This document shows positions 46,801 through 55,212 of a stretch of 64,000 bases of DNA, piece after piece. Position numbers and translations under genes: made by a program. This DNA comes from an uncultured Myxococcales bacterium. Lineage in GTDB: Bacteria; Myxococcota_A; UBA9042. The first letter of the stretch is position 1, and the number at the start of each line of letters is the position of its first letter. The notes under the pieces were generated by a model. That model saw only the letters and a program-made list of their open reading frames with translations, was not told the origin of the DNA and did not search any database. Location of the stretch: assembly GCA_903883645.1 (NCBI GenBank), contig CAISBR010000095.1:1-64000 (forward strand). The letters run 5' to 3'.

Positions 46801-49800
46801 CCGCCGCAGCCAACGATGGGGGCAAAGATGCACAAGCTGCTGCTGGCGTCGCAGCTGTCTGCGGTGCAGGTGTCGCCGTCGCTGCACGCCTTAGCGGTGC
46901 CCGACACGCACGACCCGGCCGCACACTTGTCGCCGCTGGTGCACGCGTTGCCGTCGTCGCAGGTGGCGCTGTTGGCCGTGTAGACGCACGCGCCCGTAGA
47001 CGTATCGCAGGCGTCGCTGGTGCACGCGTTGCCGTCGTTGCAGGTCTTGGCGGTGCCGGGCAGGCAAGCGCCGCCTCCGCAGACATCGCCAATGCTGCAC
47101 GCGCTGCCGTCGCTGCACGGTGCGGTGTTGTTGCTGTGGCTGCACTTGCCGCTGGTTGCGTCGCAGCTGTCGCTGGTGCACGGGTTGCTGTCGTCGCAAC
47201 TGGCCGCGGTGCCGGGCAAGCACTGGCCGCCGCTGCACACATCGCCCAAGGTGCAAGCGCTGCCGTCGTCGCATATTGCTGTATTAGCATAGTTTTTGCA
47301 CGAGCCGTTGACCGGGTCGCAGGTGTCGTCGGTGCAGACCTTGCCGTCGCTACAGCTTTTGGCGGAGCCGGGCTTGCACACGCCGCCGCCACACGCATCG
47401 CCACTGGTGCAGGCGTTGGCGTCGTCGCAGTTGGCCGTGTTGGGCGCATAGGTGCAGTTGCCCGACGTCGGGTTGCAGCTATCGTCGGTACACGGGTTGC
47501 CATCGTCGCAGTTCTTGGGGGAGCCCGACTTGCACGCGCCGCCCCCGCAGATGTCGCCGCCGGTGCACGCATCGCCGTCGCTGCACGCTGTGGTGTTGGG
47601 GGGGAAGGCGCATTTGCCGCCCGTGCAGTTGTCGTCGGTACAGGGGTTCGCGTCGCTGCAGTCGCTGGGTTTGGTGCAGTTGCCGCCGCAGCTGGTGATC
47701 GGCTTGAACACGCAATTGCCGCTGCTCGGGTCGCACGCGTCGTTGGTGCACGCCTCTGCGTCGGAGCACACCATGCTGGCGCCGACCTTGCACGCCGCGT
47801 CTTTGCACACATCGCCGATCGTGCACGCATCGCCGTCGCTGCAGGTGGCGGCGTTGGCAACGTGGCCGCATACCGCATTGCTAGGGTCACAAGTGTCGTT
47901 GGTGCAAGGGTTTTGATCGTCGCAGTACTTCGGCGCGCCGCTGCTGCACCCGCCGCCCGCACAGACATCGCCCTCGCTGCACGCGTTGCCGTCGTCGCAG
48001 GGCGCGGCCGTGGCGCTGTGGCCGCAGTTGCCAGTGCTTGGGTCGCACGCGTCGGCCGTGCAGCCATTGCCGTCGTCGCAGTTCTTGGCCGGGCCGGCGC
48101 TGCAGGTGCCGCCTTTGCACACATCGCCCATACTGCACGGGCTCTGGTCGTCGCACGCTGCCGCGTTGGGTGCCGCGCTGCAGTTGCCGCTTTGCGGGTC
48201 ACAGGCGTCGGTGGTGCACAAGTTGCCGTCGTCGCAGACCTTAGCCTTGCCGGCGTTGCACGCGCCGTTGCTGCACGTGTCGCCCACGGTGCACGAGTCG
48301 CCGTCGCTGCAGCTCGCCGCGCTGTTGCTATGGCTGCAGGTGCCGCCGTTGCAGCTGTCGTCGGTGCACGGGTTGCCGTCGTCGCAATTTACGCTGGCGC
48401 CGTGTTTGCAAGCGCCAAATTGGCAGTAGTCGCCTTGGGTGCACGCGTCGCCGTCGGTGCACGTGGCGCTGGTCGGCAAGTAGGCGCACGCGCCGCTCAG
48501 GCAGGCCGGCGTCGAGCAGACGTCGATGACCTGGCAGTCCCCATCGCTCCCGCACTTGGCGCCGCAGCCGGCAATTGCCGAGTGCGCGCAGTTGCCGCTT
48601 TTGGGGTCGCAGCTATCGGCCGTGCAAGTATCTGTGTCTAGACAAGTTTTTTCGCCGCCACTGGCGCACTTGCCGTTCTTGCAGGTGTCGCCCACGGTGC
48701 AGCCATTGCCGTCTTCGCAGCCGCCGCTGCCGTCGACATGGGTGCACGCGCCACTTTGCGGGTCGCACGCATCTTCGGTGCAGGCGTTGTTGTCGTCGCA
48801 TTGGGCGGCGGCGCCGGGCTGGCACTTGCCGCCTTGGCACTGATCGCCTTGGGTGCAGGGGTTGCCGTCGCTGCAAGCCGCAGTGGTCGCAGTTGTTTCG
48901 CAGGCGCCGCTGACCGGGTTGCACACATCGCCCGTGCACTCAATGCCGTCGTCGCAGCCCTTGGCGGTGCCGCCCTTGCAGCTGCCCGCTTCGCACTGAT
49001 CGCCCACGGTGCACGCATTGCCATCGCTGCACGCATCGGTCAACAAGTCGTGGGTACAGCCGGCCAAGGCCTCGCAACTGTCAGCCGTACAAGCATTTTT
49101 GTCGTCGCATTCTGCCAGCGTTCCGCCCACGCAAAGGCCGAAGCCGTCGCAAAGCGTGCCGGTGGTGCACGCGTTCTTATCGTCGCACTTCAAGCCTTTG
49201 ATCTTACTGGCAGTTGTGCACTTGTACGCCGCGCCGCCTGCCACATCGTTGGGCCAGCACTTGGCGGTCGTGCAGTCGTCGGCGCCGCAATTGACGGGTG
49301 CGCCACTGCAGCTTCCGCCGCTACATTTGTCTTTCAAGGTGCAGGGATCAGCGTCATTGCACGCCGCGCCGTCGTCGTTCGTGTGGGTGCAGCCGCTGGC
49401 AATCTGGCACGCATCGTAGGTGCAGTCGTTGCCGTCGCTGCAGTCTTTGGCACTGCCCCCGGTGCACACCCCGTCTAGGCACTTGTCGCTCAGCGTGCAC
49501 GCATTGCCATCGTCGCAACCGGCGCCGTCGGTGGCCGCCTTGTGGGTGCACGTGCCGTCTTTGTGGCAGATATCTGCGGTGCAAGCGTCGCCGTCGTCGC
49601 ATTCGATGTCGCTGTCGCAGCCGCCTAGGCCATCGGTCGCGGTGCTGTCGCCGGCTAGCGTGTCGGGCGTGCTGGCGTCGCTGCCCAGGGCGTCGATGTC
49701 GAGCGATGCTGCGTAAGCATCGAGTTTGGCGTCGATTTGCGCGCTGCTCAAGAAGTCGCCCAGGCACCCGGTCAGGCTAAGCGCCGTCGCCAAGGCCAAA

Positions 49801-49844
49801 GTGACTGCTAGCCGGCCAGTCAGGCTGCGTCTCGCCGTCTTCAT
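43887..49844 (-). CDS. giant Cys-rich repeat lipoprotein
   Basis: About 1985 aa. The ATG at 49844 opens a lipoprotein signal ending in LTGC; an earlier in-frame ATG (49889) would overlap the upstream gene. After an Asp-rich linker, about 53 Dicty_CTDC-like repeats follow (roughly residues 75-1560), each near 26 residues with six Cys. They alternate between a type with CDPxSGxC and a type with CSDGNACTxGDxC-GGxC. A Thr/Ser/Gly-rich C-terminal region of about 420 residues looks like a beta-propeller or beta-sandwich. It is probably a long, disulfide-stabilised surface fibre. Its stop overlaps modA. Confidence 0.85.
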   Translation of the reverse strand: MKTARRSLTGRLAVTLALATALSLTGCLGDFLSSAQIDAKLDAYAASLDIDALGSDASTPDTLAGDSTATDGLGGCDSDIECDDGDACTADICHKDGTCTHKAATDGAGCDDGNACTLSDKCLDGVCTGGSAKDCSDGNDCTYDACQIASGCTHTNDDGAACNDADPCTLKDKCSGGSCSGAPVNCGADDCTTAKCWPNDVAGGAAYKCTTASKIKGLKCDDKNACTTGTLCDGFGLCVGGTLAECDDKNACTADSCEALAGCTHDLLTDACSDGNACTVGDQCEAGSCKGGTAKGCDDGIECTGDVCNPVSGACETTATTAACSDGNPCTQGDQCQGGKCQPGAAAQCDDNNACTEDACDPQSGACTHVDGSGGCEDGNGCTVGDTCKNGKCASGGEKTCLDTDTCTADSCDPKSGNCAHSAIAGCGAKCGSDGDCQVIDVCSTPACLSGACAYLPTSATCTDGDACTQGDYCQFGACKHGASVNCDDGNPCTDDSCNGGTCSHSNSAASCSDGDSCTVGDTCSNGACNAGKAKVCDDGNLCTTDACDPQSGNCSAAPNAAACDDQSPCSMGDVCKGGTCSAGPAKNCDDGNGCTADACDPSTGNCGHSATAAPCDDGNACSEGDVCAGGGCSSGAPKYCDDQNPCTNDTCDPSNAVCGHVANAATCSDGDACTIGDVCKDAACKVGASMVCSDAEACTNDACDPSSGNCVFKPITSCGGNCTKPSDCSDANPCTDDNCTGGKCAFPPNTTACSDGDACTGGDICGGGACKSGSPKNCDDGNPCTDDSCNPTSGNCTYAPNTANCDDANACTSGDACGGGVCKPGSAKSCSDGKVCTDDTCDPVNGSCKNYANTAICDDGSACTLGDVCSGGQCLPGTAASCDDSNPCTSDSCDATSGKCSHSNNTAPCSDGSACSIGDVCGGGACLPGTAKTCNDGNACTSDACDTSTGACVYTANSATCDDGNACTSGDKCAAGSCVSGTAKACSDGDTCTADSCDASSSLCIFAPIVGCGGNCTDASACNDGNPCTDDTCVNKKCSFPANTGPCSDNNACTSGDICAAGTCAAGSALNCDDGNPCTNDSCDSANGTCGHVNATGNCTDNNACTKVDLCQNGKCVAGIVQVCDDNNACTDDACNPTTGLCVYTNNVAACSDGNACTTGDACAAGTCTGGAAPNCDDGNPCTIDTCDPTSGCKKLNNTASCSDGNACTVGDTCSGGSCAGGSALVCNDNNLCTTDTCDSASGCKYANNTTSCDDGNKCTKPDACTSGACSGTAVSCDDGDKCTTDSCNPASGVCVFTPMPGCGGYCAFASDCSDNNACTDDVCVSSKCAFNNNTGACDDGSVCTKGDLCSGGKCLAGSAISCDDNSACTNDSCDATTGCAHVNNTAVCNDANPCTAGDVCSGGVCAGPATVNCDDSNPCTDDACAKTTGCTHAANTATCDDGSKCTANDVCSGGTCSGKAISCDDGNACTADSCNKSVGCVSVAVSDGGVCSDGNPCTVGDGCLGGSCVAKVGTNACDDSNPCTSDVCTSQASGQFSCSHSNLPSSTLCSAPTSTAYGFCRNGACTGVEQVTAVAAKSTANRLRDIGTDHGGAITTVGSFAGSLGALTGVAYTVDGGSTPPTLNQLNYAPSDELFTVRGRLITGGHTTTVVNTSVETAFTAAYGSGSPPWSTGGPFVSLPARILRTSGLATDTTSGGEAGTDDYLLGGSTVGPNQASSNTSPLYHARASSAGAWDTAAGEGLGQMLVINSTTLGAGNLCPAATPVNVSGIYRPTTGDAFLTINDATGGFVAYWSAKQAQNANCTTAAPGGVVDLAISGPSSGAGTMKSGALFAIDGTSSTNVMAVGTSDIRSFDGSKWTDEAKKLTGISISGSSYMPQVVAVSDTEAFVGGSAHQNGCYDLFILHATKSSTGWTWDSPIVTTTTLHNCDSAATDVPRLSRAWLQPKTNNLYLVGMAGMTSTGSTVALAKDSVTTKASLLLRIK
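45200..49620 (-). repeat. about 53 CDDGN repeats with dimeric and higher-order period
   Basis: Units average about 78 bases. Two unit types alternate, giving a period near 156 bases. Every 10 or 11 units an extra Cys block of the form CGGNC-(5)-C is inserted after a short VF/IF-P-I segment (units 12, 22, 33 and 44 in my count). These nested periods point to growth by duplication of dimers and then of blocks of about eleven. Confidence 0.8.
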
Positions 49845-49882
49845 CACGTTGCCCCCCGCTTCCCCAGTCGCCTTCGCGCGCG

Positions 49883-50815
49883 TCACCATGCCGTAGTCCA
49901 GCTTGCCAACGCACCGCCAGAAGTCGGCAACGCCATCAGATAACTAGATGATCGACTGTGTCGATTGCCCTCGTCTTGCCGGTCGCCCTTCCCGCCGTCT
50001 TGCGGCCCCCACAGCTCCCATCCCAGCCACGCCGCCGCCACAACGGCCAGTGTCCCCGTGACCACAGCGGCATTGCGAAAGACCTCGGCTTTGGCCACAT
50101 GCTGTTGATAACGCTGGCCTTCTGCGGTGGTGTGCAGCGTCGCTTCCATGTCGTGCGCGGCCACGGCGTCGGACAGCGCTAGGCCGTAGAGCAGCCCCGA
50201 ACTCGCGGCCAGCGCCCCAACTGCGGCTGATGCCGACCAGGGGAACCGCCGCATCGCCGGCGCAGACTGAGTCACTTGCCCTGCAGTTTCAAGCGATTGA
50301 GTCTCATGTCCGCCCCCAACTGTCGCGGTGGCTGGCCCGGGCAGGGTGGCATGCGCTTTGGTCGCCGGGTCGGTCGGGTGGTGCACCGGTTCTGCAGCCG
50401 AGCCCACAGCATCGGCCGGTTTGGCCTCCTGGCTTCGCAAGTCTGCGTCAATCTTCTCGATTCTCTGTGCCGCGTCGATCTTGCCGTCGGGAGTCGCATC
50501 GGGCAATGCCGTGTACGCCTTGAACAGCGCCGTCGCCTTGCGCACCGCCCCCGCCTCTTGGTACGCCCGGGCGGCGTTAAAGATGAGCGACGCCCGATGC
50601 ACCATCGTATAGGCTTCCATAAAGCGCTCGGCCGCCGCTTCGTAGGCCTTTTGTTGAAACAATAGCTTGGCTTCGGTGGCTACCGCTTCGGCCTTGCGCA
50701 CCACTGCCGGGTCGTCGCCCCTAGCGTGCACGGGCTGCGGCGGCCACACCAGCAGCACCAGCGCGCACCCTGCCAGCCACCTCGCCAGGGTTCGGCGGAA
50801 GCTGCGTCGAATCAT
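49883..50815 (-). CDS. membrane protein with TPR-like domain
   Basis: 310 aa from the ATG at 50815, which has GAGGAG ahead. A signal peptide ends at PVHA. Residues 30-120 form TPR-like helices (AKLLFQQKAYEAAAERFMEA and LIFNAARAYQEAG). A Pro/Thr/Ala linker follows, then two hydrophobic segments near 195-215 and 255-272. This arrangement is common in Myxococcota envelope proteins of unknown function. It lies upstream of the giant repeat gene in the same direction (38-base gap to the chosen start) and may assist its export or anchoring; that is inferred from position only. Confidence 0.6.
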   Translation of the reverse strand: MIRRSFRRTLARWLAGCALVLLVWPPQPVHARGDDPAVVRKAEAVATEAKLLFQQKAYEAAAERFMEAYTMVHRASLIFNAARAYQEAGAVRKATALFKAYTALPDATPDGKIDAAQRIEKIDADLRSQEAKPADAVGSAAEPVHHPTDPATKAHATLPGPATATVGGGHETQSLETAGQVTQSAPAMRRFPWSASAAVGALAASSGLLYGLALSDAVAAHDMEATLHTTAEGQRYQQHVAKAEVFRNAAVVTGTLAVVAAAWLGWELWGPQDGGKGDRQDEGNRHSRSSSYLMALPTSGGALASWTTAW

Positions 50816-51054
50816 GCCCACTCCTCGCGTCCGCACTATGCTTGGGGCTACGACGCGGACCTGAGCGCTGCTGCGTCGGGTCGATCACGGGGTCCCAAGG
50901 GCTAGCGACGGCTCAACCCTGGTGTGCCGCTTCCCGGCGAAAACGGTAGCCGTTACCCTAGGGCGGGGTCAAGGAATATGGCTCTGTAGTGATGGTTTTG
51001 TGGCAGGTTGCCGCACCGAACCGCGGCACCTTGCGTGCTCACGGCAAGCCAAAG

Positions 51055-52527
51055 TCAGCGCCGCCACTCGAGGCCGACCGCGATGTGCATGCCGCCGACG
51101 CTATGTTGACGATCCGTCCAATATTCAACCGTTTGACCGCCACCTGCCGGGTAGCTCGACTTGGTTCCGCCGTACAGGTCGACCGTGCGGATCGATGTGC
51201 CGCCTACGCCCGTGGTCAAGATGAGCGTGTCGCGTCCGCCCACGCCGCGCAGGTAAGTGCGCATACCGCCTTCGCCCCAGGCAATTCCCGTCGAACCGCC
51301 GCCCGCCGCGTACAAGTTTAGATTGCGGTTGATCGGGATATCGAGCGAGCCATCCAGGTAGCCAAAGCGAAACTGCCCCGAATCGATCGCGAGCGTGTTG
51401 GTCAGCCGCAGATGCAGACCATCGACCGCGCCCAGGCGCAGCACTTGCGCCACCGTGGGACCCTGTTGTGAACACTTGAATTTTTGCACCTCGAGCCCGC
51501 CGCTGTCCAAGCTGCTCGACGTCTTGCTCACGTAGCCGCTGTTGGTGCAGTCGTAGCTCGACTCGCCCTCAAACTGGTGGCTAAAATAGCCAGTACCTAT
51601 GCCAAACTCGGCAAGATCATTTTGGTACGACACCAGCACCTGCGCGTTGTAGGCGTGCACGGCTTGCGGCACCGAAATGCCGATCGGCGACAACCGCGCT
51701 TGCACGTGCAGCCACTCCCAGTACACGCCGCCCGAAATCTCGGTCAGCGCGCCCACATCGAGTTCGCCGAAATTGGGAAAAAGTCGAATAATACCGCGAG
51801 CCCACATGTCGTAGCCACTGCGAGGTGCAAACACCGCCACGCCACGCGATGTGCGATCGGTGCGCTCAATCGTGTCGCCCGGGGCCACTTCGTCGCCGCG
51901 CGCTAGCTCTGCCACCGCCTTGCTGCCCTGCACCTGCCGCACCTCAAGCACCGCCACCGGGGCATTGCTAACGGCATTTTCCTCTTTACCGCTCAACAGG
52001 TTCATCCGCTGCTCGGTCCGCTGCGACCGCACCAGCACCGCATCGCCCGGCCGCAGGTTTGCGCCCTCGTCGAGCTCGAGCAGGGCGGTACCGCGCGAAA
52101 CCGTAGCGACTTTTCCTAGCAGCACCTTGGCTTGCGCGGCGACCCCCGTCGGACCACTCGGGCTAGCGGCCGCTATCGCACTGGGCAGCCACGGCTCAAT
52201 GTGCCCGCCCGCGACCGAAAACGTGCTTACGTCGGCCCGCAGCGCGGTCACGAACACCACGCCGTCGACGAGCTTCAGATCCGCAATCGGCCCAGGCAAC
52301 TCGCGCTCGGCCCGCTTGACCGGCGCAGCAGGGTCGCTCAGGTCGTACAGCACCAGCTTGCGATCGGCCGTCACGCCCACTAGCAACTTGCCCTCACTGC
52401 GATGCATGAGCAGCCCGGCGGGCACAGCAGGCGCCTCATCGGCCCACAACGGCCCCAGCGCCGTCAGCACGCCCGCCGCCGTAGCGAGGGCCAGGAATAG
52501 TCGCGTACCCAATCGAGTTCTCTGCAT
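51055..52527 (-). CDS. outer-membrane-type protein with FlgT-like domain
   Basis: 490 aa. GGAGG precedes the ATG at 52527; a signal peptide ends at LWADEA. Residues 30-130 look like a small beta-propeller segment (LVGVTADRKLVLYDLSDPAA). A FlgT C-terminal-like domain follows at about 150-225 (LLELDEGANLRPGDAVLV and LARGDEVAPGDTIERT). The rest is rich in alternating hydrophobic and aromatic residues, as in an outer-membrane beta-barrel, and ends in GLEWRR. Function unknown. The gap 50816-51054 upstream of the previous gene holds no recognised signal. Confidence 0.55.
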   Translation of the reverse strand: MQRTRLGTRLFLALATAAGVLTALGPLWADEAPAVPAGLLMHRSEGKLLVGVTADRKLVLYDLSDPAAPVKRAERELPGPIADLKLVDGVVFVTALRADVSTFSVAGGHIEPWLPSAIAAASPSGPTGVAAQAKVLLGKVATVSRGTALLELDEGANLRPGDAVLVRSQRTEQRMNLLSGKEENAVSNAPVAVLEVRQVQGSKAVAELARGDEVAPGDTIERTDRTSRGVAVFAPRSGYDMWARGIIRLFPNFGELDVGALTEISGGVYWEWLHVQARLSPIGISVPQAVHAYNAQVLVSYQNDLAEFGIGTGYFSHQFEGESSYDCTNSGYVSKTSSSLDSGGLEVQKFKCSQQGPTVAQVLRLGAVDGLHLRLTNTLAIDSGQFRFGYLDGSLDIPINRNLNLYAAGGGSTGIAWGEGGMRTYLRGVGGRDTLILTTGVGGTSIRTVDLYGGTKSSYPAGGGQTVEYWTDRQHSVGGMHIAVGLEWRR

Positions 52528-52701
52528 GGCGGCCTCCGTGTCGGCCAGCTTAAGCCGCACACGCGGCGCGTCAACCCAACTGCCCTGCCGCAGCGGACTC
52601 GCTCGCTTGACCGTGTCGGCACGCGGGCTTACCCTTGCGCGCCCTTGGTCCCGACTTGTGTGCATTACCCCGGGCCAACCCGATCGCTTTCAGGAGATTT
52701 C

Positions 52702-53271
52702 ATGTTGCCGTTTCGTATGTTGCCGCTGATGTGCATGGCCGTGCTGCTGGTGTCGGCGCCGTCGCTGACCGCGCAAGCCGCTGACGCCAAGATCGGCGTA
52801 GTCGACCTGCAAAAAGTGCTGCACTCGACCACTGCGGGCAAGGCTGCAGCCAAGAAGTTCGAAGACTTGCAGAAGGCCAAGAAGGGCCAGCTCGATGTGA
52901 AAGAAAAAGACCTGGGCAAGCGCGAAAAAGACCTGTTCGTTGCCCGCCAAGAGATCGAGAAGGCACTGCAAGAGGCCCAGGGCAAGGTCAGCGACGAGAT
53001 GAAGGCGAAAATCGTCGCGTTGCAAGACAAGGGCAAGAAATTCGAGCAAGACGTGATGGAGCTCGAGAAGCGCCGCCGCGACATTGTCGACGAATTGGCC
53101 AAGAAAGAGGCTGAGTTGCTCAAGCCCATCGAAGACTCGATTCGCACCAAGGTCGAGGCGATTGCCAAGGAGCGCGGTTTGCAGCTCGTAATTAATCGCC
53201 AGGTTGCGGTGTATGCTTCCGACGCGGTCGACATCACGGCCGAAGTGATCAAGCGCTGCGACACGCCTTGA
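52702..53271 (+). CDS. OmpH/Skp periplasmic chaperone
   Basis: 189 aa. The ATG at 52702 follows AGGAG. A signal peptide ends at AQAADA, then IGVVDLQKVLHSTTAGKAAA, the Skp beta-strand start, and a long Lys/Glu-rich coiled coil (about 50-155) that forms the tentacles. C-terminal LQLVINRQVAVYASDAVDIT is typical of OmpH. It escorts unfolded outer-membrane proteins. Unlike many genomes it is not next to bamA here; its neighbours are other envelope proteins. Confidence 0.88.
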   Translation: MLPFRMLPLMCMAVLLVSAPSLTAQAADAKIGVVDLQKVLHSTTAGKAAAKKFEDLQKAKKGQLDVKEKDLGKREKDLFVARQEIEKALQEAQGKVSDEMKAKIVALQDKGKKFEQDVMELEKRRRDIVDELAKKEAELLKPIEDSIRTKVEAIAKERGLQLVINRQVAVYASDAVDITAEVIKRCDTP

Positions 53272-53298
53272 TCTTTGCGCCCATCGCGCCGACGATCG

Positions 53299-55209
53299 AT
53301 GGCCATGGCGAATCATAAAATTCAGGCCGCTCCGCACCTTAGCCAACGCCCGCTGCCGGCAGCTAGTTCGCTGCTCGGGCTGCTTGCGCTAGTGGCCGCC
53401 ACGCTGTTGGGCGGATGTCGGCGTGATGCCGAGCAGCGCATTGAATCTGCACAGCTTTTTCCTGATGCGGGCGTAGCTGCGCCGACAGCCCCACCGTCGG
53501 CCCAGGCCATCGAGCGCGCTGAAACGGTGACGGAGCTCGAGCCCAACGACGCGCCCGACCGCGCTCAGCCGGTGTCGGGCAATGTCATTGTCAAAGCTAG
53601 CTTGGCCGGGGCCGCCGAACCGCCCACAGAGGGCGACGGCAAGAAGAAGGGCAAGGCTCCTAAGTTACTGACTTTGCTGGATCAAGACTGGTATCGCCTG
53701 CCCGCGTTGCAGCCGGGGCAGATCGCTCAGATCGAGCTTCGCGACAGCCCTGCCTGCGCTGAACTCGAGCTTTTGGACGATGCCGGCAGGACCACGTTGC
53801 GCCGCGCCCGCGCCCAAAAGGGTGTGCGGCCGGTGTTGCCGTCGATTGGGCCGGCCGCGCGGGCGTCGCTGGTGCGGGTGAGTTGCAAGGGGCGCGAGGG
53901 CGGTGCGTATACGCTGGCGGTGTTCACGCGGGCCGCGGCGCCGGGCGAAGAGGTCGAGCCCAACGATAACCCCACGCCAGAGCTACAGATTTTGCGACCT
54001 GGCCAGACTGTGCAGGGCACCTTGGCTCCGGCGGGCGACGTCGACCTGTTTGTGCTCGATGCAAGTGCGGCGCAAGCCGGCGATGCGCTCGTGCTCTCGT
54101 CGACAGCAATTGCAGATGTTGAATGGGAATTGCGCCTGCTCGACCCCCAGACCAAGCAGACGCTGCTGGTTCGCAAGCCCCAGCGTGGGCAGCCGCTGGC
54201 GATTCCGAACCTTGACCCGGCCCGGCTGGCCCCCGGCACGTTGCTGCAGCTCAAGGCCGTGGCGGGGCAGGCGCCTGATACCCCTTATGTGTTGGCCCTG
54301 CAACCGCTTTTGCCGCCTGGTTGCCTGCGCCAGGCTGAGTGTCGGGATCAGCTACCGGGCGAGCGCGAGCCCAACGACCTGCCTGACCATGCGTTTGCTA
54401 TCAGCTTTTCGGCTGCGGCGCCCACGCAGTTTGCCGGTGTGATTGGCGGCCCCGGCGACATCGACTGGCTGCAGCTCGCCGCGCCGGCTGGGCAGGTGCT
54501 AAACCTAAAAGTCGAGGCGCCGGCCGCGATTGGTGTGCAATTGCAGCTGGGCGACTCGCCGCGTGCCGCCATTCTAAACGTGCCGGCGGGCAAGTCGGCG
54601 ACGGTGCCGGGCCTGGTCCTGCCCGGTGGCCGTTTGCTGGTGCGGCTGGCGGGCGAAAGCGAGACTGCGTCGGCACCTAGCGAGGCCTACCGCCTCACGG
54701 TGCAGTTGCTCGACGGGCGGTCGTGGGAAGATGAGCGCGGCGACGAAGGGGCTACGGCACAGGCCTGGTCTGCGACTGCGCAACTGGCTGCCATGGCTGT
54801 GGGAACGCCGGGTCTCGAGCGCGGCGGCTGGCAGCGGCAGGGTGCGCTTTTCCCCCTGGGCGATCGCGACGCCTTTAGCCTCGACCTGCGCGCCCGTCCC
54901 GGCCCGACCGGGGTCGAGTTTCGCTGCGAGGGCGATGGGGCGCCAGGGCTAGTGTGTGCCCTGCAAGACATGCAAGGGCGCGACTTAATGGTGTTGTCGC
55001 CGGCGGATACCGGTATCGCGCACTCGCTGGTGGCCTTGGCGCCGGGCGCTTATCGCATCGCCATCCACGCGCCCGCCGACCGGCCGAGCCAAAAGCCATA
55101 TAAAATTCAGCTTGAGCAGACTCCCGATGCGTCTGGTATGCCCGTGCTCGGGGCGCAAGAGCCCGCGCCACCGCCCGCCGCGACCTCGCCGACGACGCCC
55201 AGACCATAG
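53299..55209 (+). CDS. lipoprotein with repeated PPC-like domains
   Basis: 636 aa. The signal ends at a lipobox LGGC. Several beta domains then each open with an ELEPNDAPDRAQ-like motif (near residues 84, 218 and 354) and continue with a D-W/L-F/Y block (LDQDWYRLPA, GDVDLFVLDA, GDIDWLQLAA), the pattern of PPC domains. A fourth, weaker copy may follow at about 500-600. The tail is Pro-rich. The start is uncertain (ATG at 53299 or 53305); the ribosome site is weak. It lies 27 bases behind the OmpH gene. Function unknown, probably outer-membrane associated. Confidence 0.7.
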   Translation: MAMANHKIQAAPHLSQRPLPAASSLLGLLALVAATLLGGCRRDAEQRIESAQLFPDAGVAAPTAPPSAQAIERAETVTELEPNDAPDRAQPVSGNVIVKASLAGAAEPPTEGDGKKKGKAPKLLTLLDQDWYRLPALQPGQIAQIELRDSPACAELELLDDAGRTTLRRARAQKGVRPVLPSIGPAARASLVRVSCKGREGGAYTLAVFTRAAAPGEEVEPNDNPTPELQILRPGQTVQGTLAPAGDVDLFVLDASAAQAGDALVLSSTAIADVEWELRLLDPQTKQTLLVRKPQRGQPLAIPNLDPARLAPGTLLQLKAVAGQAPDTPYVLALQPLLPPGCLRQAECRDQLPGEREPNDLPDHAFAISFSAAAPTQFAGVIGGPGDIDWLQLAAPAGQVLNLKVEAPAAIGVQLQLGDSPRAAILNVPAGKSATVPGLVLPGGRLLVRLAGESETASAPSEAYRLTVQLLDGRSWEDERGDEGATAQAWSATAQLAAMAVGTPGLERGGWQRQGALFPLGDRDAFSLDLRARPGPTGVEFRCEGDGAPGLVCALQDMQGRDLMVLSPADTGIAHSLVALAPGAYRIAIHAPADRPSQKPYKIQLEQTPDASGMPVLGAQEPAPPPAATSPTTPRP

Positions 55210-55212
55210 CTG

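Noticed and set aside
46739..48202. 487-codon frame shifted on the minus strand within the giant repeat gene
   Set aside because: It is Ala/Thr-rich shadow translation of the same repeats with no domain.
46476..48641. 721-codon open frame on the plus strand, antisense to the giant repeat gene
   Set aside because: It has monotonous Val/Ala/Arg/Gly composition that mirrors the repeat codons and no ribosome site. The minus frame has a signal peptide, regular Cys spacing and a proper neighbour overlap.
45200..49620. CRISPR-like periodic array
   Set aside because: The period of about 78 bases is in frame and degenerate, both repeat and spacer parts encode conserved Cys blocks, and no exact direct repeat recurs.
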